64,000 nucleotides of DNA, taken from positions 56,450-120,449 of the forward strand of contig QNGE01001265.1 in the NCBI GenBank assembly GCA_008508345.1, given 5' to 3'. The translations under genes and the position numbers were made by a program. This document shows, one piece after another, positions 35,880-46,790 of the stretch. The DNA comes from Paragonimus westermani (taxonomy: Eukaryota; Platyhelminthes; Trematoda; Plagiorchiida; Troglotrematidae). Below the pieces are notes generated by a model, which saw only the letters and a list, made by a program, of their open reading frames with translations, was not told the origin of the DNA and searched no databases. The stretch's first letter is position 1. Each line of letters starts with the position of its first letter.

Positions 35880-36700
35880 TTATGGCTGTGCTACATACTC
35901 CTACGATTAAGCATCGCTAGCCGAACACTTTTACACAGCAAGCACAGCAGCATCCTGGACGTGGTTTTTTTTTATGGCTGTCTTCCTTATAAATATCTGA
36001 CACGGTTGTATTTGAAAATATCGGAGCCCTCCGCTCGATGTTTTTGTGCAATTCTGGCCACCTCAAGGCAATGGTGACATGGGTCACAGCAAGTTCTAGA
36101 TCGGATGGGTTTACTGCGATCTAGTCGACCGAGCGCTTTCTACTAGCTTGTCACAAGTTATTTAAAAGGTTAATCAGCTGAAAGAGATATACACGATCAG
36201 ACGATGACTTACGGGCTTTCTGAAACGTCTGAAAGAACGAATTACTAAGCAGGCAACATTTGATAGTCTGTCGTTCTGATAATCATTGCTTATGGTAGAA
36301 AACATTATGTGATCGCGCCTCTCTAAACGCCTCATTCAAGCAAGCCAAACTTAATATGACTGAGTTATCTGAAAAATTCTCAGCGCCTTTACAGTTCAGC
36401 TGTGCGTACTTCGTTTCAACGATTTCGTCAAAAATTTACGTTTGGCAAAGCCCCATCTAGTGGCTGTTTTGTGCTGCTCGACGACTATTTGATCACAGAT
36501 CTATTATTTGGACAGATGTGGTGAAATTAATAACTATTAGACAATTTAGACTGACATTCTTTGTGTACTGCATCTCGGCCGACTGGTGGTCATTCCTATT
36601 CACCGGCACTACAACAGCATGCGGTTCCTGCACCAGCTCAGTTCGGAATCTGAAAGTATGTTTTATTCAAGTAAACTGACGTTGCACTGCACTATTCACT
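35880..36700. other. No supported gene
   Basis: Nothing convincing was seen before the short exon at 36706. Confidence 0.25.
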
Positions 36701-36705
36701 TGCAG

Positions 36706-36795
36706 TGCGTAAAAGTCTCGCTACTACTTTCCATCAACCGTGACTCGTTAAATTCGTTGGTATCAGAAACAATCACACTGCATCTATCCTACTGG
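36706..36795 (+). CDS. Short candidate exon
   Basis: An acceptor GCACTATTCACTTGCAG and a donor TACTGG|GTATTC bound exactly 30 codons (phase 0 in and out): CVKVSLLLSINRDSLNSL then ETITLHLSYW. Splice signals are good but the block is short. Confidence 0.3.
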
Positions 36796-37920
36796 GTATT
36801 CTTGCTTGTTTAACTGTGCTCCTTCTTAGGCTAATTCTGGTCAAAATCCCCTCGGGGATGTGCTAAAATTCTAAGTTGGCGCCGCGTGCGACTTCTGTTT
36901 ACGTGATATCGTTATTAATGTCAAGTTGGATTAATTTGGAATGGTAATGTATTGAAAGTTAGTCCAAATTGGAAATTTTACTGTCTACTCCTGACTAACA
37001 TGGAAATCGTCAAGTTCATCTAGTTCCACACGTATTTAATCTCACTATGATGTACCATACAAACACGGATGAGTGACCATCCACTAAATCATATCCAAGA
37101 CCAGGCGCCAATAAAAGTCTATGGTGTTTAAAAGCAGAATTATAGTGATAATCAACACTCGGGTCCGTTGATCATCAGGTTCCAATGTTTTCATTAATGG
37201 ATGGTTCGCTTGCTGTCATTGAATGAAGGGTCATTTTTCTTGTTTACTTTTACACATTTGTCGTTGCCCAGTTCGTTGATTGGCTTGTGTGCGTTAGTTG
37301 TTTGAGCGGTGCTGTTCGAACCACTCGAAACATATCAATCAATACACATGAGGGTTTGATCGCCACATCGTACGGCTGTATTTGGTTTTGTTGACTGGCC
37401 CCAGGTTACATCTGTTCAGGCTAAAAAACAGCTTCAATTAAATGCGCAGTTTGAAAAAAATAATTTCATCGAATGAATTGTCCTGTAATTCTTCCATAAC
37501 TTATCAACTTGATGTCTTTGTGTTATTTCGGTACGCTAAATGATCTCTGAATAATGACCGCTTCAGTCTGGTTTTCTGAGCTTTTCTATGGACCAGTTCC
37601 CAGCGGCGCCCACGTGCACCATCATGGAGTGTGTCAGTAATGACATTCTACTACACTGACTGCAGGTTGATGCATGCACTCAGTCATATGACGTTGTGAT
37701 ATGCGTATAACCAGGGGTCACCTAATTCCTGCGCCATCGTAAACCAGACAGAACTAGATAAATGTAATTTATTTCGCCATTGAACTAAAATTGGACGTTA
37801 ATTGCGCAGAACATGCACCAGTAATTTAGCCGATACATAAATTCAGTGAAGATATATTTGTGGGCAGTTCCATGTACTGTTAGCTTCAAAGTGAACGTCG
37901 CTCACATAACAAAACAGATT
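36796..37920. other. No supported gene
   Basis: AT-rich sequence with no recognised feature. Confidence 0.3.
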
Positions 37921-38219
37921 TCAGTTTAGTGTAGCCACCAGCCTGTGTTTGTTTGTAACACCAGCACCTCGTATTGATTGGGCTGAGATATGCCTGTGAG
38001 CGTGCTCAGGCACCCTGTCGTTGCCTACTACAGGTACAAAAACAAACTGATGGTAGTCATCCAGGTCGGTGAAAGTGAGCTTCCAGGACGACACAAGAAC
38101 GATTTCTGACTTCGAAATTACTAACGACTTATGGTACAGAATAACGTAAATTGCTGTTTTCGAGAGAAGAAGCTCAAACAGTAACCATGAGTCACGATAA
38201 AAATCCTTGGGAGGGGTTA
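37921..38219 (-). CDS. Coding-like exon, minus strand, unidentified
   Basis: On the minus strand, GGCTCCAATGTACTTAG precedes two nucleotides and about 98 codons to TGA. The peptide includes DSWLLFELLLSKTAIYVILY, EIVLVSSWKLTFTDLDDYHQ, FVFVPVVGNDRVPEHAHRH and ends NKHRLVATLN. The first half is hydrophobic and the second half polar. No repeat in this window matches it. It could be a terminal exon of a host gene or the end of an unrecognised element. Confidence 0.38.
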
Positions 38220-38229
38220 CTAAGTACAT

Positions 38230-41200
38230 TGGAGCCAACAAGAATAACCCTCTGAATAAGTTATAGGAAAGCGCGTACTTGCAATAACAGTGTACGAGTG
38301 GAGCACAAAACTGATGTAACTTACCAACCAGCGGCGATGAAATCTTAAAAATGTCGAAAAATACATATACGTGTATTTTTTACATACGCTGTTTTAGGAA
38401 GTCATCTATCCATGAAACAATCTGAACGGGTGTGTGATAGCGCTGACTAGTTCAGCTGTAGAAACATTCACACTAACAACGAAAGTAATCCCAAGTTTAA
38501 GGTGTTTTGCTATCTAAATTCCAAACTTCAGGTGAATGCATGGACTGTAGTTGATTACCTGCTGTTCATCACTAAGTTTTGAATGTTCATACTGTTTTGG
38601 AGAAAATGTAGGATAACCAAGAAAATTAGACTTGTTTTCATACAGAGGGTGGTGTTGAAAACTATGTTGAAAAATTTGTCGATGGAAACAATCCTACCCG
38701 TATGATTCCTGTAAATTTTGGTTGCTGATGTATAACTCGATGTGTTTGTTATGAAGCGCTATCCGGGACTCTTGTCCAAAATGACGGTGGTTCATACCAA
38801 TCTGACAGAAATCCTAAGGAGAATTTCCGGAAAATAAGCAAAGATTGTAGGTATGTTCCGAAAGTAACTTCCATATTTTGTTTACTTCTGGTCTTTTTAT
38901 TGAAGTTTTACTTAGTGTGAACAATTTATGGGGTTCCCCGTTCCACTCACCTCGACTATCTCTCTTGGGCACATATTTTGTGGGGGGGGACTAGCTGACG
39001 TCAACTATTAAATCAGTTAAGCGATCAGAAAACAAATTTCACTCTTTTGCGTTTACAACTGATGACCTAAGATTGCGAATACAACTAATGGAGGTTTCTG
39101 CGCAAAATAATTTTAATGCCCATATTTTATTTTTTCACGTTTATGTCTCAAAATCAATTAATTTTTGTCCGTAGTTCGATTTAATTCAAATGTGCGCGCA
39201 TACCACAGTTTGACCGTCATTTTCCATTTTTGTGTGCTTAACAACTTTAATTGTTGTGTTCATTAATGAGGACTGTACACTAACGACTGACATTGTTACG
39301 CAAGAATAAACTCAAGATTAACAGGAAACTAGAGGATGGGAATGGAACTCATCTTAGAAACACCCGATCTTAAATCAAATTTTTATCACAGAGATGAAAA
39401 CGGTTCGCTGACTTACAAATGAGCTCGTGACTTTATCGGTAAAGCAACTCTGATTCTCCCTGTTTTTTGCTTCATGAGTAGGTCGTCTAACTCATGGGAA
39501 CGTTAATGCACGCTGGTGTCATTAGCTGAAATTGGTCTGAATTATTTTTTGGTGAGACCTTTGACTTACCGTCTGTGTTGTCCAATGAACAAGACTCTCG
39601 GAGGTGCTAGAAGGGTCGTAGTATTGCTGGCACGATCACTGACAAATTTTATTATCTTTTTTCCGGAATTTTAAACTGGGGATTAAATAAAACATCAAGT
39701 GAAAGAGTTGAAGGAAGCAGGATTTAGAAAAGTCAAGAAGAAGAAACTCACATTATATTCTTCTTTTGTCCTTTTACTCCTGAAAAGCAATCCGGTTAGC
39801 ATTCCCCATATATATCGTGTTAGACGAGATTGTTTTATTAAAAAATTACCATCGGAAACAAAGATTTTTGATGATTTTTAATGTACGTCAATTTTTGAAA
39901 AGGCTGTATGTTGCGGCAGAATTCTGCGATGTCTAAAAACGATAACCGAGAATCACTAACTTAGTACTGTCCCTAACGACGGGGATATTAGTGTAAATTA
40001 GGAATCAACATAAGACATCCAGACATCTTCAAAAGGGTGTATCCACTTGGTTCAACTCTTAACCCAACAATTAGGTGATTGGCGGTTTTAAATGGTTGGC
40101 TGTTAAAAGTTTTTCCGTCTTTTATTTATTTTCTTTATGGTGTTTATTTTTTTGGCTTCATACTATTCCACTCCCATTGGCCGTGTTGTCATGAAAACAT
40201 CTGAATCATTATTGCTGCCAGGCTATCAAGAGTATCGAGCAGATTAAAAAGAGGTTTGTTGAACAAAATTTTCTCTTAGGGATGTAGCTGGCTAGAAGTA
40301 ACCAAAGAAAGAATTATCACTGACAAGTTATGCAATTACTGTCAAACTCTGGTAAACAGAATGACAACATTTGTAAACCGGGGATATAATAAGTCTTTCA
40401 ACACTTATCATTAAAACAGTGCTTTATGATGATACCATATAAGTGCGAGCAAAGAAATTTCCCAAATACTTCCCTCAGAATTTGTGTCTCAACAAGTTGC
40501 ATTCCTAATGAGATTAAAACACTGACCACAACCGGTAATTTTAGGAAAAACTGCCCGGTTAGTCACCAACTAACGAAAGAGGGCTGTCTATTGAGATTCC
40601 GAGTTTGTATCTCCACTCCGAGCCTCTCTGGATACCGGAACTAGTTCTAAATACATGACTGAATCTCCCCGATTTTACAATTTTCAACGAATTTTTTATC
40701 ATTTATCGGCAATATTTTGATTTATTCCTCTCCGCTTTGCCAAACTTGCACGTAACAGAATTACACTGAACGAACTTAAGGCTATAGTGGTTTGATTTTG
40801 GCGATGGGATCCTGGAAAGCATTCGTGTCCCACAGTCTACCCAACTCATTATTTGTAACGCAATAAGAATTTTCTGCAAAAATTACAGAGTTGCTTAGCC
40901 TGTTAATTAATATATGAAAATTTACAGTCTTCATTTCTATAGGATTCATGGACGAATAAAAGAAATAGGATATTTGCCCATGTGACCCCGACTTCGTATC
41001 GAATTGTGCTGAACAGCTTATGAATGAGCATAAAATGAATAGGGACCAATTAAAGACATCATGGGGGAATCCACTGGGATTTGGCCATGTCAGCTTCTAA
41101 CGATGAGGCTCATTGAAGTACGATTCTGAGAACGTCGCCTGCGATCTTATAGGCACTGATCGCGATTTCCATCGGTGTATGGCGCAAATAAGATGCACAC

Positions 41201-41470
41201 TTTGCATACTGACTCTGCGTCCGATGTCCGAGGGCCTACATGTGCATCCATTAATTCCGAATCTCTCTTATATTGATTGAACTTATATTGATCGAACACG
41301 TCAACACAATCGTCCACAAGTGAATGGAATTGATTTGCAGGTGACGAAGCATCACAGTTGACATGAGAAAATCTAGTGCTGCTGGCAAACGTGTGAAAGC
41401 TAACAGCATCTGTTCATGCGACGGTTTGCTGCTGTGAGTGTTCTGAGCAGGTTCTGTGTGTACGCATTTT
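38230..41470. other. AT-rich stretch with weak open frames only
   Basis: Plus frames at 39699-39881 (Lys-rich start, ends KLPSETKIFDDF) and 40426-40644 (Cys-containing) are open but have no clear splice context. A G8 run occurs near 38982-38989. No gene is called. Confidence 0.25.
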
Positions 41471-41478
41471 GTTCACAG

Positions 41479-41604
41479 CGCTGTGCATTAAATATTTCCA
41501 ACATGGAAATGACGGATTGGTTGAACGACCCTGTTTTTGTACTTATCAGTGGAAGTACCAACTCCAATAAATACGGAAGTTTTGAGTTTCACATGCAATC
41601 TTCA
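41479..41604 (+). CDS. Internal exon, unidentified
   Basis: An excellent acceptor (CGCATTTTGTTCACAG) opens 42 codons in phase 0 to a TCTTCA|GTAACT donor, also phase 0. The peptide contains CALNISNMEMTDWLNDPVFV and STNSNKYGSFEFHM. If the donor is skipped the frame runs to TAA at 41728. The next exon (42168-42444) starts in phase 0, so the two join cleanly across a 563-bp intron. Confidence 0.42.
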
Positions 41605-42167
41605 GTAACTTGCAAGATTGTACTTCCTGACGGACTTTTCAAGCGGTCAGTCGGCCTATTAAAATGGTTTCAGTATTCCATTTTCCCCGTGCTTCTGGTG
41701 GTTTCATATGAAGACTATCTCAAATTATAACTACTTCACACAGATTTGTGTTAACCCTCTGGATGTGCGAGTTACTCTAATACTTGCGACTTCATAGAAA
41801 GGTCGTTTGTCAAAACCTTTTCCAAAAATACCGATGGCATGTGTTCATTCTTGTAGGCTCTGGGTTTCCCGTGATGTTGGTTTCCAAGTACTCAAATATG
41901 AAGCCCATTCTTTAACCAGTTTGGTCTCATTTTGCTCACCTTTTAAATGAAGTTCCGCTCATAAAACTGGCAGCTGTCTCGTATTATCAGTTATTTGGCG
42001 TGCTACTGTAAAATAATAAAACAATAAACTCACGAAGATTTTTAAATCGAATGTACCTCGAACTCATTCTAATGACAAGACACTTTTAGTCTTAAAGAAA
42101 TGGTTTGTTGTCAAGACCGTTTCATACTTTGTGCATAATTTCTATTACAACGCTTTATCTCCACCAG

Positions 42168-42444
42168 TCTGCTTTCGTGGCATTGCAACAACAAGAGTGC
42201 AAAAAACATGCCTTGGTTGATCTGGCTGTCAAACTTTTTCACGGCGGCCAAACTAGACGGTTAGATTCAGTTCACACGTTGGTCGAATGTTTGTCATCTA
42301 TATGGGCAGATGGAACAGCCGTCCAATCCGACGGCAGCGTTCGATTGGCCAAACTACTGGAACAACTGCTTCGCGAGTGGGACAGGACAGCGTTACAGGT
42401 TCAGCCGATCGATCCGGTGGAAAAGTCGGGCGATTTGTTTCGAG
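42168..42444 (+). CDS. Internal exon, well supported, unidentified
   Basis: TTTATCTCCACCAG is followed by a 277-nt exon (92 codons plus one nucleotide) ending at TTTCGAG|GTTGGT. The peptide reads FVALQQQECKKHALVDLAVK, LDSVHTLVECLSSIWADG, RLAKLLEQLLREWDRTALQV and PIDPVEKSGDLF. The heptad-like Leu spacing suggests helical repeats in a large cytoplasmic protein. Base composition in the block is clearly richer in GC than its AT-rich flanks, typical of coding sequence here. The preceding exon is 41479-41604. The next exon must begin with two nucleotides of a codon; none was identified. Confidence 0.6.
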
Positions 42445-43180
42445 GTTGGTTAATGACTAAGAGGTTTGTTAGACAGTCTAGTGTACTAGCACTTATTGCC
42501 TAGGGTTAGACGGTACATTTTCAAATGCGTGTGAGTTAGTATATCATGTGTCAGTGGACATTGTGGGGAAAGCGGTGAATTGCATTCTCACCGATTTCAA
42601 TCCATCTGTTATACGGTTGAATGGCATTTAGGTAGACAGCCAGTACATCACTGTCAGCAATAATAATCATAATCACAACGAATGCAGGCTATCTTATCCG
42701 GCTATGAATCGTACAGAAATGAAGAGTGTGAGTAGTGTACTGATTGCACACGGAAGGAACATTACGAGTACACCATATTTACAGGCGAAACTAGTATGTG
42801 AACCGGACGATCTCCGCAATCATATGTTCAAATGCGGCAGCATCTATTCACTTACTTAGGCCCAAAGTAAAACCTGTCCAATACTGAATGTAATCTTTCT
42901 GGACGGTGAAGCAAATTGTTAAATAGAAACCTTTTCGTTTATTCTAGAGAGTTTAGAAAATTGCATATACAAAGCCTAATATTTGAATAGTTCGTAGACG
43001 CAAAACAGAAGCATACGCAAGAGATTCTTAAACTGTGCAATAAAGAATACCAAAATAAAGTAGAAAATTTGTAGGCAAAATTGATTTCCAAGGAAAGTTT
43101 TGAAGAACACTTGCACACTTTTGATTTCTGATGGTTGGGAACAGTGATGGTGTTGTTCGTAGCTTGGGTTGATGGTTCTG
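42445..43180. other. Probably intron
   Basis: No exon recognised. The last part (42939-43208, minus strand) is open and runs into the hairpin described next. It may be PLE-derived 3' sequence. Confidence 0.25.
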
Positions 43181-43181
43181 A

Positions 43182-43374
43182 TATTGATATGTTCACCGAG
43201 CTTGGCATTTAGGTTGCAAACGTTTCATCACCAAGTGAGGTGACATCATCAGTGCGTGAGTGTTTCAGCCACATTCAAAATTATACGCTGAAACACTCAC
43301 GCACCGATGATTTCACCTCGCTTGGTGATGAAACGTTTTCAATCTAAATGCCAAGCTCGGCGAACATATCAATA
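43182..43374. repeat. 193-bp inverted repeat (hairpin) with PLE-type terminal sequence
   Basis: Arms 43182-43269 and 43287-43374 are each 88 nt with no gaps. They differ at six positions and surround a 17-nt loop. Each arm contains a hammerhead-like core and the GAAACGTT box seen in the terminal repeats of Penelope-like elements. PLEs often carry such repeats in inverted and partial arrangements. No PLE coding sequence lies next to it, so this looks like an isolated pair of PLE ends. Confidence 0.9.
43222..43252 (-). ncRNA. Minimal hammerhead ribozyme motif, left arm
   Basis: On the minus strand the core CTGATGA is followed by a stem II of TCACC/GGTGA with a hexaloop, then GAAAC. The remaining ACGT forms a stem III of at most two pairs and the cleavage triplet would be GTT. 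Stem I is short (GCA/TGC). PLE hammerheads are known to be minimal in this way and to work best as dimers. The right arm has CCGATGA in place of CTGATGA and is probably inactive. Confidence 0.55.
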
Positions 43375-43609
43375 CCACACTTTTGATTAAAAAATCTGTG
43401 GTGGTTTTCAATACTTCGCTGCCAACACAGTACAATTACAATACGTATTCTTACGAGACAGTAAGCGGATCAAGTAATTTGCTTGGTCACAAGAGCCAAA
43501 CTTAATCTGTTTATTGCTCGACGTTGAGTCAGTTGCTGGATTCCTTACACGTGTCACGTCAGTGAATTTGAGTAGACGGCTTTACCGCGTGCGTAGCAGG
43601 GTTGTATAT

Positions 43610-43680
43610 CTGTCGAAAGAGGCTGGCTGGGAAGCCTACTTGAATAATGGAGGTGTGATTAGTTGTGACTGATGTTCGGT
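43610..43680 (+). repeat. 3' fragment of the hammerhead SINE
   Basis: CGAAAGAGGCTGGCTGGGAA and the following 40 nt match the minus-strand sequence of the element at 56757-56835. Only the tail is present; neither the tRNA-like head nor the ribozyme is. Confidence 0.5.
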
Positions 43681-43709
43681 CTCTATCAAATAAAACTTTC
43701 CACCATCTG

Positions 43710-43910
43710 TCACCAACAAGCTAATACAAATATATAAAATAAATGTACAACTAAACAAAAGGACAGTGGAAATTCATATGGAAGAGTCACCATTCTAACG
43801 GATTCACCTTCGCCATTGAGGGAGCGACACTGTTGCGTCCGAGGACACTTCGAACCAATAGTACGATAAATTCCCATACCATGAGCAATTACCACAAACA
43901 CACGCATGGA
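43710..43910 (-). CDS. Exon candidate, minus strand, unidentified
   Basis: GCACTGACCTTTAG opens a phase 0 frame of 66 codons on the minus strand. The peptide reads MRVFVVIAHGMGIYRTIGSK, CPRTQQCRSLNGEGESVRMV and TLPYEFPLSF before a hydrophobic end and a stop at 43710. The hydrophobic tail may be intron. It contains three cysteines and a basic centre. The product is unknown. Confidence 0.38.
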   Translation of the reverse strand, partial: SMRVFVVIAHGMGIYRTIGSKCPRTQQCRSLNGEGESVRMVTLPYEFPLSFCLVVHLFYIFVLACW

Positions 43911-43919
43911 CTAAAGGTC

Positions 43920-45830
43920 AGTGCTCTCTTGTGAATTACTGAAAGTATCCTCGAACTGAAGATAGTTCGAACTTCTCAATGGAACGCTATGCTGAGCAAT
44001 AGGTTAGCAGATGCACCTTGAAAAGTAAGCTTTATTGAGTGCTGTGTTACCCCGACTTTTGATGAAAAAAATGAGATCTCAAAAACTGGGTTGATAACAT
44101 TAACTAAAAACTAAAATGTAAACCCAAATGGATTAAATGAACAAATGGCTGTATTCGGTCCACGGCCTCTCACTGTTTTCATCTGTCTGAGTAGCTTTGA
44201 TCTGGTTGAATTCAACCAGTGATAATAGCCAATGTTTTCACACCATACTATGAGACCTTTATTGTCACACCTTTACATTCCGTTGGGCCTGGGAATTCGA
44301 AGCAGTGACACAAGCCATGATAGGAATGGGTCGAGGATCCAAATGGCTATAACCGCCTAGTTGAAGCAGCTGTTTACACTTTAATTCGGCAGTATTACAA
44401 GCGGACGAGTCACATTATTTGCGGAATCTCCTCACTGTTCATTACGTGTGGTGAATGCTTTACTGAAGGTCAGAAGTTTTCAAAACTGTCTAATCTTAAT
44501 GATTGCCTTCATAATGTCAGAACAAATCCGTTATTAACAACCTCGTATTTCACAGCCGGTAAAGCTAGTTACACCTAATCTGAAGGCCGTTTATAATTGT
44601 TACTGCGCAAGTCTTTTGACGCTCAGCTGCCGATAAAACTTATTATATCGAACCATGAGAGTGTATAATAATCTGCAGATTTCTAAACAGGCAGAACAAT
44701 CTCTTACAATAATCGGAATCGGAATACTTCTCAGTTACTGAGAGCCAACCATGCTCCTGAAACATTACTTCTACCATTTTTTGATAGTCTTTCAAGAGGG
44801 CGAACTATTTGCTTCGTCCGTTTCTCGGCAAAAACTGAACAGTACTTAAAAATTTCAGTCCCTAAGAATTCAATCTTCGTAATTGTTATCTTTAGCTCTG
44901 TTGCTTCAACGGACCTTACTACTGCACTTTACAACTGTGTTGGAACTATGGAACTGGAGGTCAGTCAGAGATGAATACGGAAAACAACAAACTTAGTACT
45001 TGTTTTGAACCCCCCACAGTGCTATCGAGGTCAGCCAAACTGCGAGTTTTAACATACACTGGCCGATCACGGACAGCACCAACCGTGGACCATTGAGCAA
45101 CTGACTCAGTGCACTCTGTATTTTGATCCACGTTTACTGAGTAATTGCACAGTACCTACCTGCACATCAGGTCACTCAATGAATAATAGAGTTCTTTGAA
45201 TGCCAACTTAAAGATTATTTCTTTCTGTGCAATTTTTCAGTTTGGTCAGACTAGTATTTTTCGCCGCTTTTCTCGGAAGAACTAATCGCTGAGAGAAAGT
45301 TGAAAACAACTGGAGAAAGCGTAATGCGGCATTGGTGTTATACAATCTTCATTTCAGGGTAAAACTAACGTTTGCGGGATGAATTTAACACGAACTTAGT
45401 CTTTTTTTCAAAACAAAACGCTGATGATCCCAACTACTTTGGCTTTGGGCCTAGAAATTTATTTGCATCTTTCGCACTCACAAGCCTCATGGCTGATCTG
45501 TCTTGAATTAGCGTACAAATTCAAAAGTTTGCTGTTTTCAGATATTTTGCCTAGCGCATGCTTTCGTCCAAACCGTGGTTGTGACCCACTGTTCCATCAC
45601 GATCAGTAGGAGTTCATTAGAACAGGAGACATTTTCAATAGTACATCTGAATAGCACTTGAAATAGGTCAAGGATCGAAGTTTAATTACCGGTTCGGATA
45701 GTAACGCTCATTATCGACTGGTACTACTGTACACTGCGGTCACATTCAGTTCCAGTGACCACCAGCGAAGTGTGGAGCGGCCGTTCCGACCTCACTGGAT
45801 TTCACCATCGGAAGAAACTTACTGACGCGG
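43920..45830. other. No supported gene
   Basis: AT-rich sequence. The plus frame 45424-45609 is open but without splice support. Confidence 0.25.
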
Positions 45831-45835
45831 TTCAG

Positions 45836-45964
45836 AAAAAAACTAGTTTTATCACCAACATCCTCATTTTATCTTTGTGCTGTACGATTGGATATGGTTC
45901 GGGATGCTGCTGATCTTGAAAACCGTCTACAGTTTATGGATGACGGATTCGAGAAAACTTCCAG
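45836..45964 (+). CDS. Internal exon, unidentified
   Basis: Between ACTGACGCGGTTCAG and ACTTCCAG|GTAACA there are 129 nt (one nucleotide, 42 codons, two nucleotides). The peptide runs KKLVLSPTSSFYLCAV then RLDMVRDAADLENRLQFMDD and GFEKTS. The acidic helical second half is typical of real coding sequence. Another frame over the same bases is open but strongly hydrophobic and less likely. The following block near 46316 could be the next exon. Confidence 0.45.
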
Positions 45965-46315
45965 GTAACATTCAGTGTGTTATATTCCCTTTGACAATCG
46001 TTCCGCTAAACCTGAATCGGATAGTAAAAGGTAAAATTCTGCTTATTCTTCGCATTCTCTTAAACTGACTTTTGTCATTTGATTGATAAACTGGCAGAGA
46101 GACAATTGCGGTCTTAAAGCCACACACTCACGACGACGTGTACAAATCTGTTGAGTTTATTCGACCAAATCACCAATGGACTTCAGGTTGCAACTTTAGA
46201 AGAACGTTCACCTTGTGCAGATGTCAGTCAGCATTTTCTGAGACTGCAAGAAATGGTATACTTAAAGCGTGAAGTATAGAATGCATTAAAATCTGACTAC
46301 ATCGTTGATCAGTGA

Positions 46316-46519
46316 ATGGACGTTCGGCAAACTTTCACTTATCAAAAGTCCACAGCCGAACCGCAGTTCTTCAATCTTGTTTCAATTCCATTCTCACCAT
46401 TGGTTATTGACAGAAAAATGCCTGCTATTGGTGCTGAAACTTTACTTCCTTACAATCGTGCGGCAGATATGTGTGTACAAAACAAAGTTACGCAGGCGCA
46501 AAACGAAAAACAGCCTTAA
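46316..46519 (+). CDS. 67-codon ORF or exon, two frames possible
   Basis: Preceded in frame by TGA, an ATG opens 67 codons: MDVRQTFTYQKSTAEPQFF, SPLVIDRKMPAIGAETLLPY and NKVTQAQNEKQP. An AG (CATCGTTGATCAG) ends at 46312. Splicing there would put the message into a different frame (EWTFGKLSLIKSPQPNRS), which matches the phase left by 45836-45964. Composition favours the ATG frame and splice phase favours the other. The product is unknown. Confidence 0.28.
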   Translation: MDVRQTFTYQKSTAEPQFFNLVSIPFSPLVIDRKMPAIGAETLLPYNRAADMCVQNKVTQAQNEKQP

Positions 46520-46739
46520 AAACCTTTAGAACGTAAAGAAAAATAACTTGGCATACGAAGCACGTAAATTCGTGTACAAATGTTCAAAGCAGAGGTGTCT
46601 GCAACCTTTAAAGAATCTCCGGTCAGAAACGAACAGTAGAATACCGTCTGACAGTACTGCAGCACATATGGTGCAGTCTCATTGTAAGTTTCATTGCCTC
46701 GGTTAATTACCTTTTCTTATTCCATAAGTGGACAAGTGA

Positions 46740-46790
46740 GGAAAGGCTGGCTGGATAGTTTATGTTAATAAATAAGCTGCAATTAGTGGG
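46740..46790 (+). repeat. Short SINE tail fragment
   Basis: AGGCTGGCTGGATAGTTTAT and the following TTAATAAATAAGCTG resemble the minus strand of 62920-62955, the tail of the second hammerhead SINE copy. Confidence 0.35.

Noticed and set aside
37170..37195. CTGATGA on the minus strand as another ribozyme core
   Set aside because: There is no GAAAC box within range.
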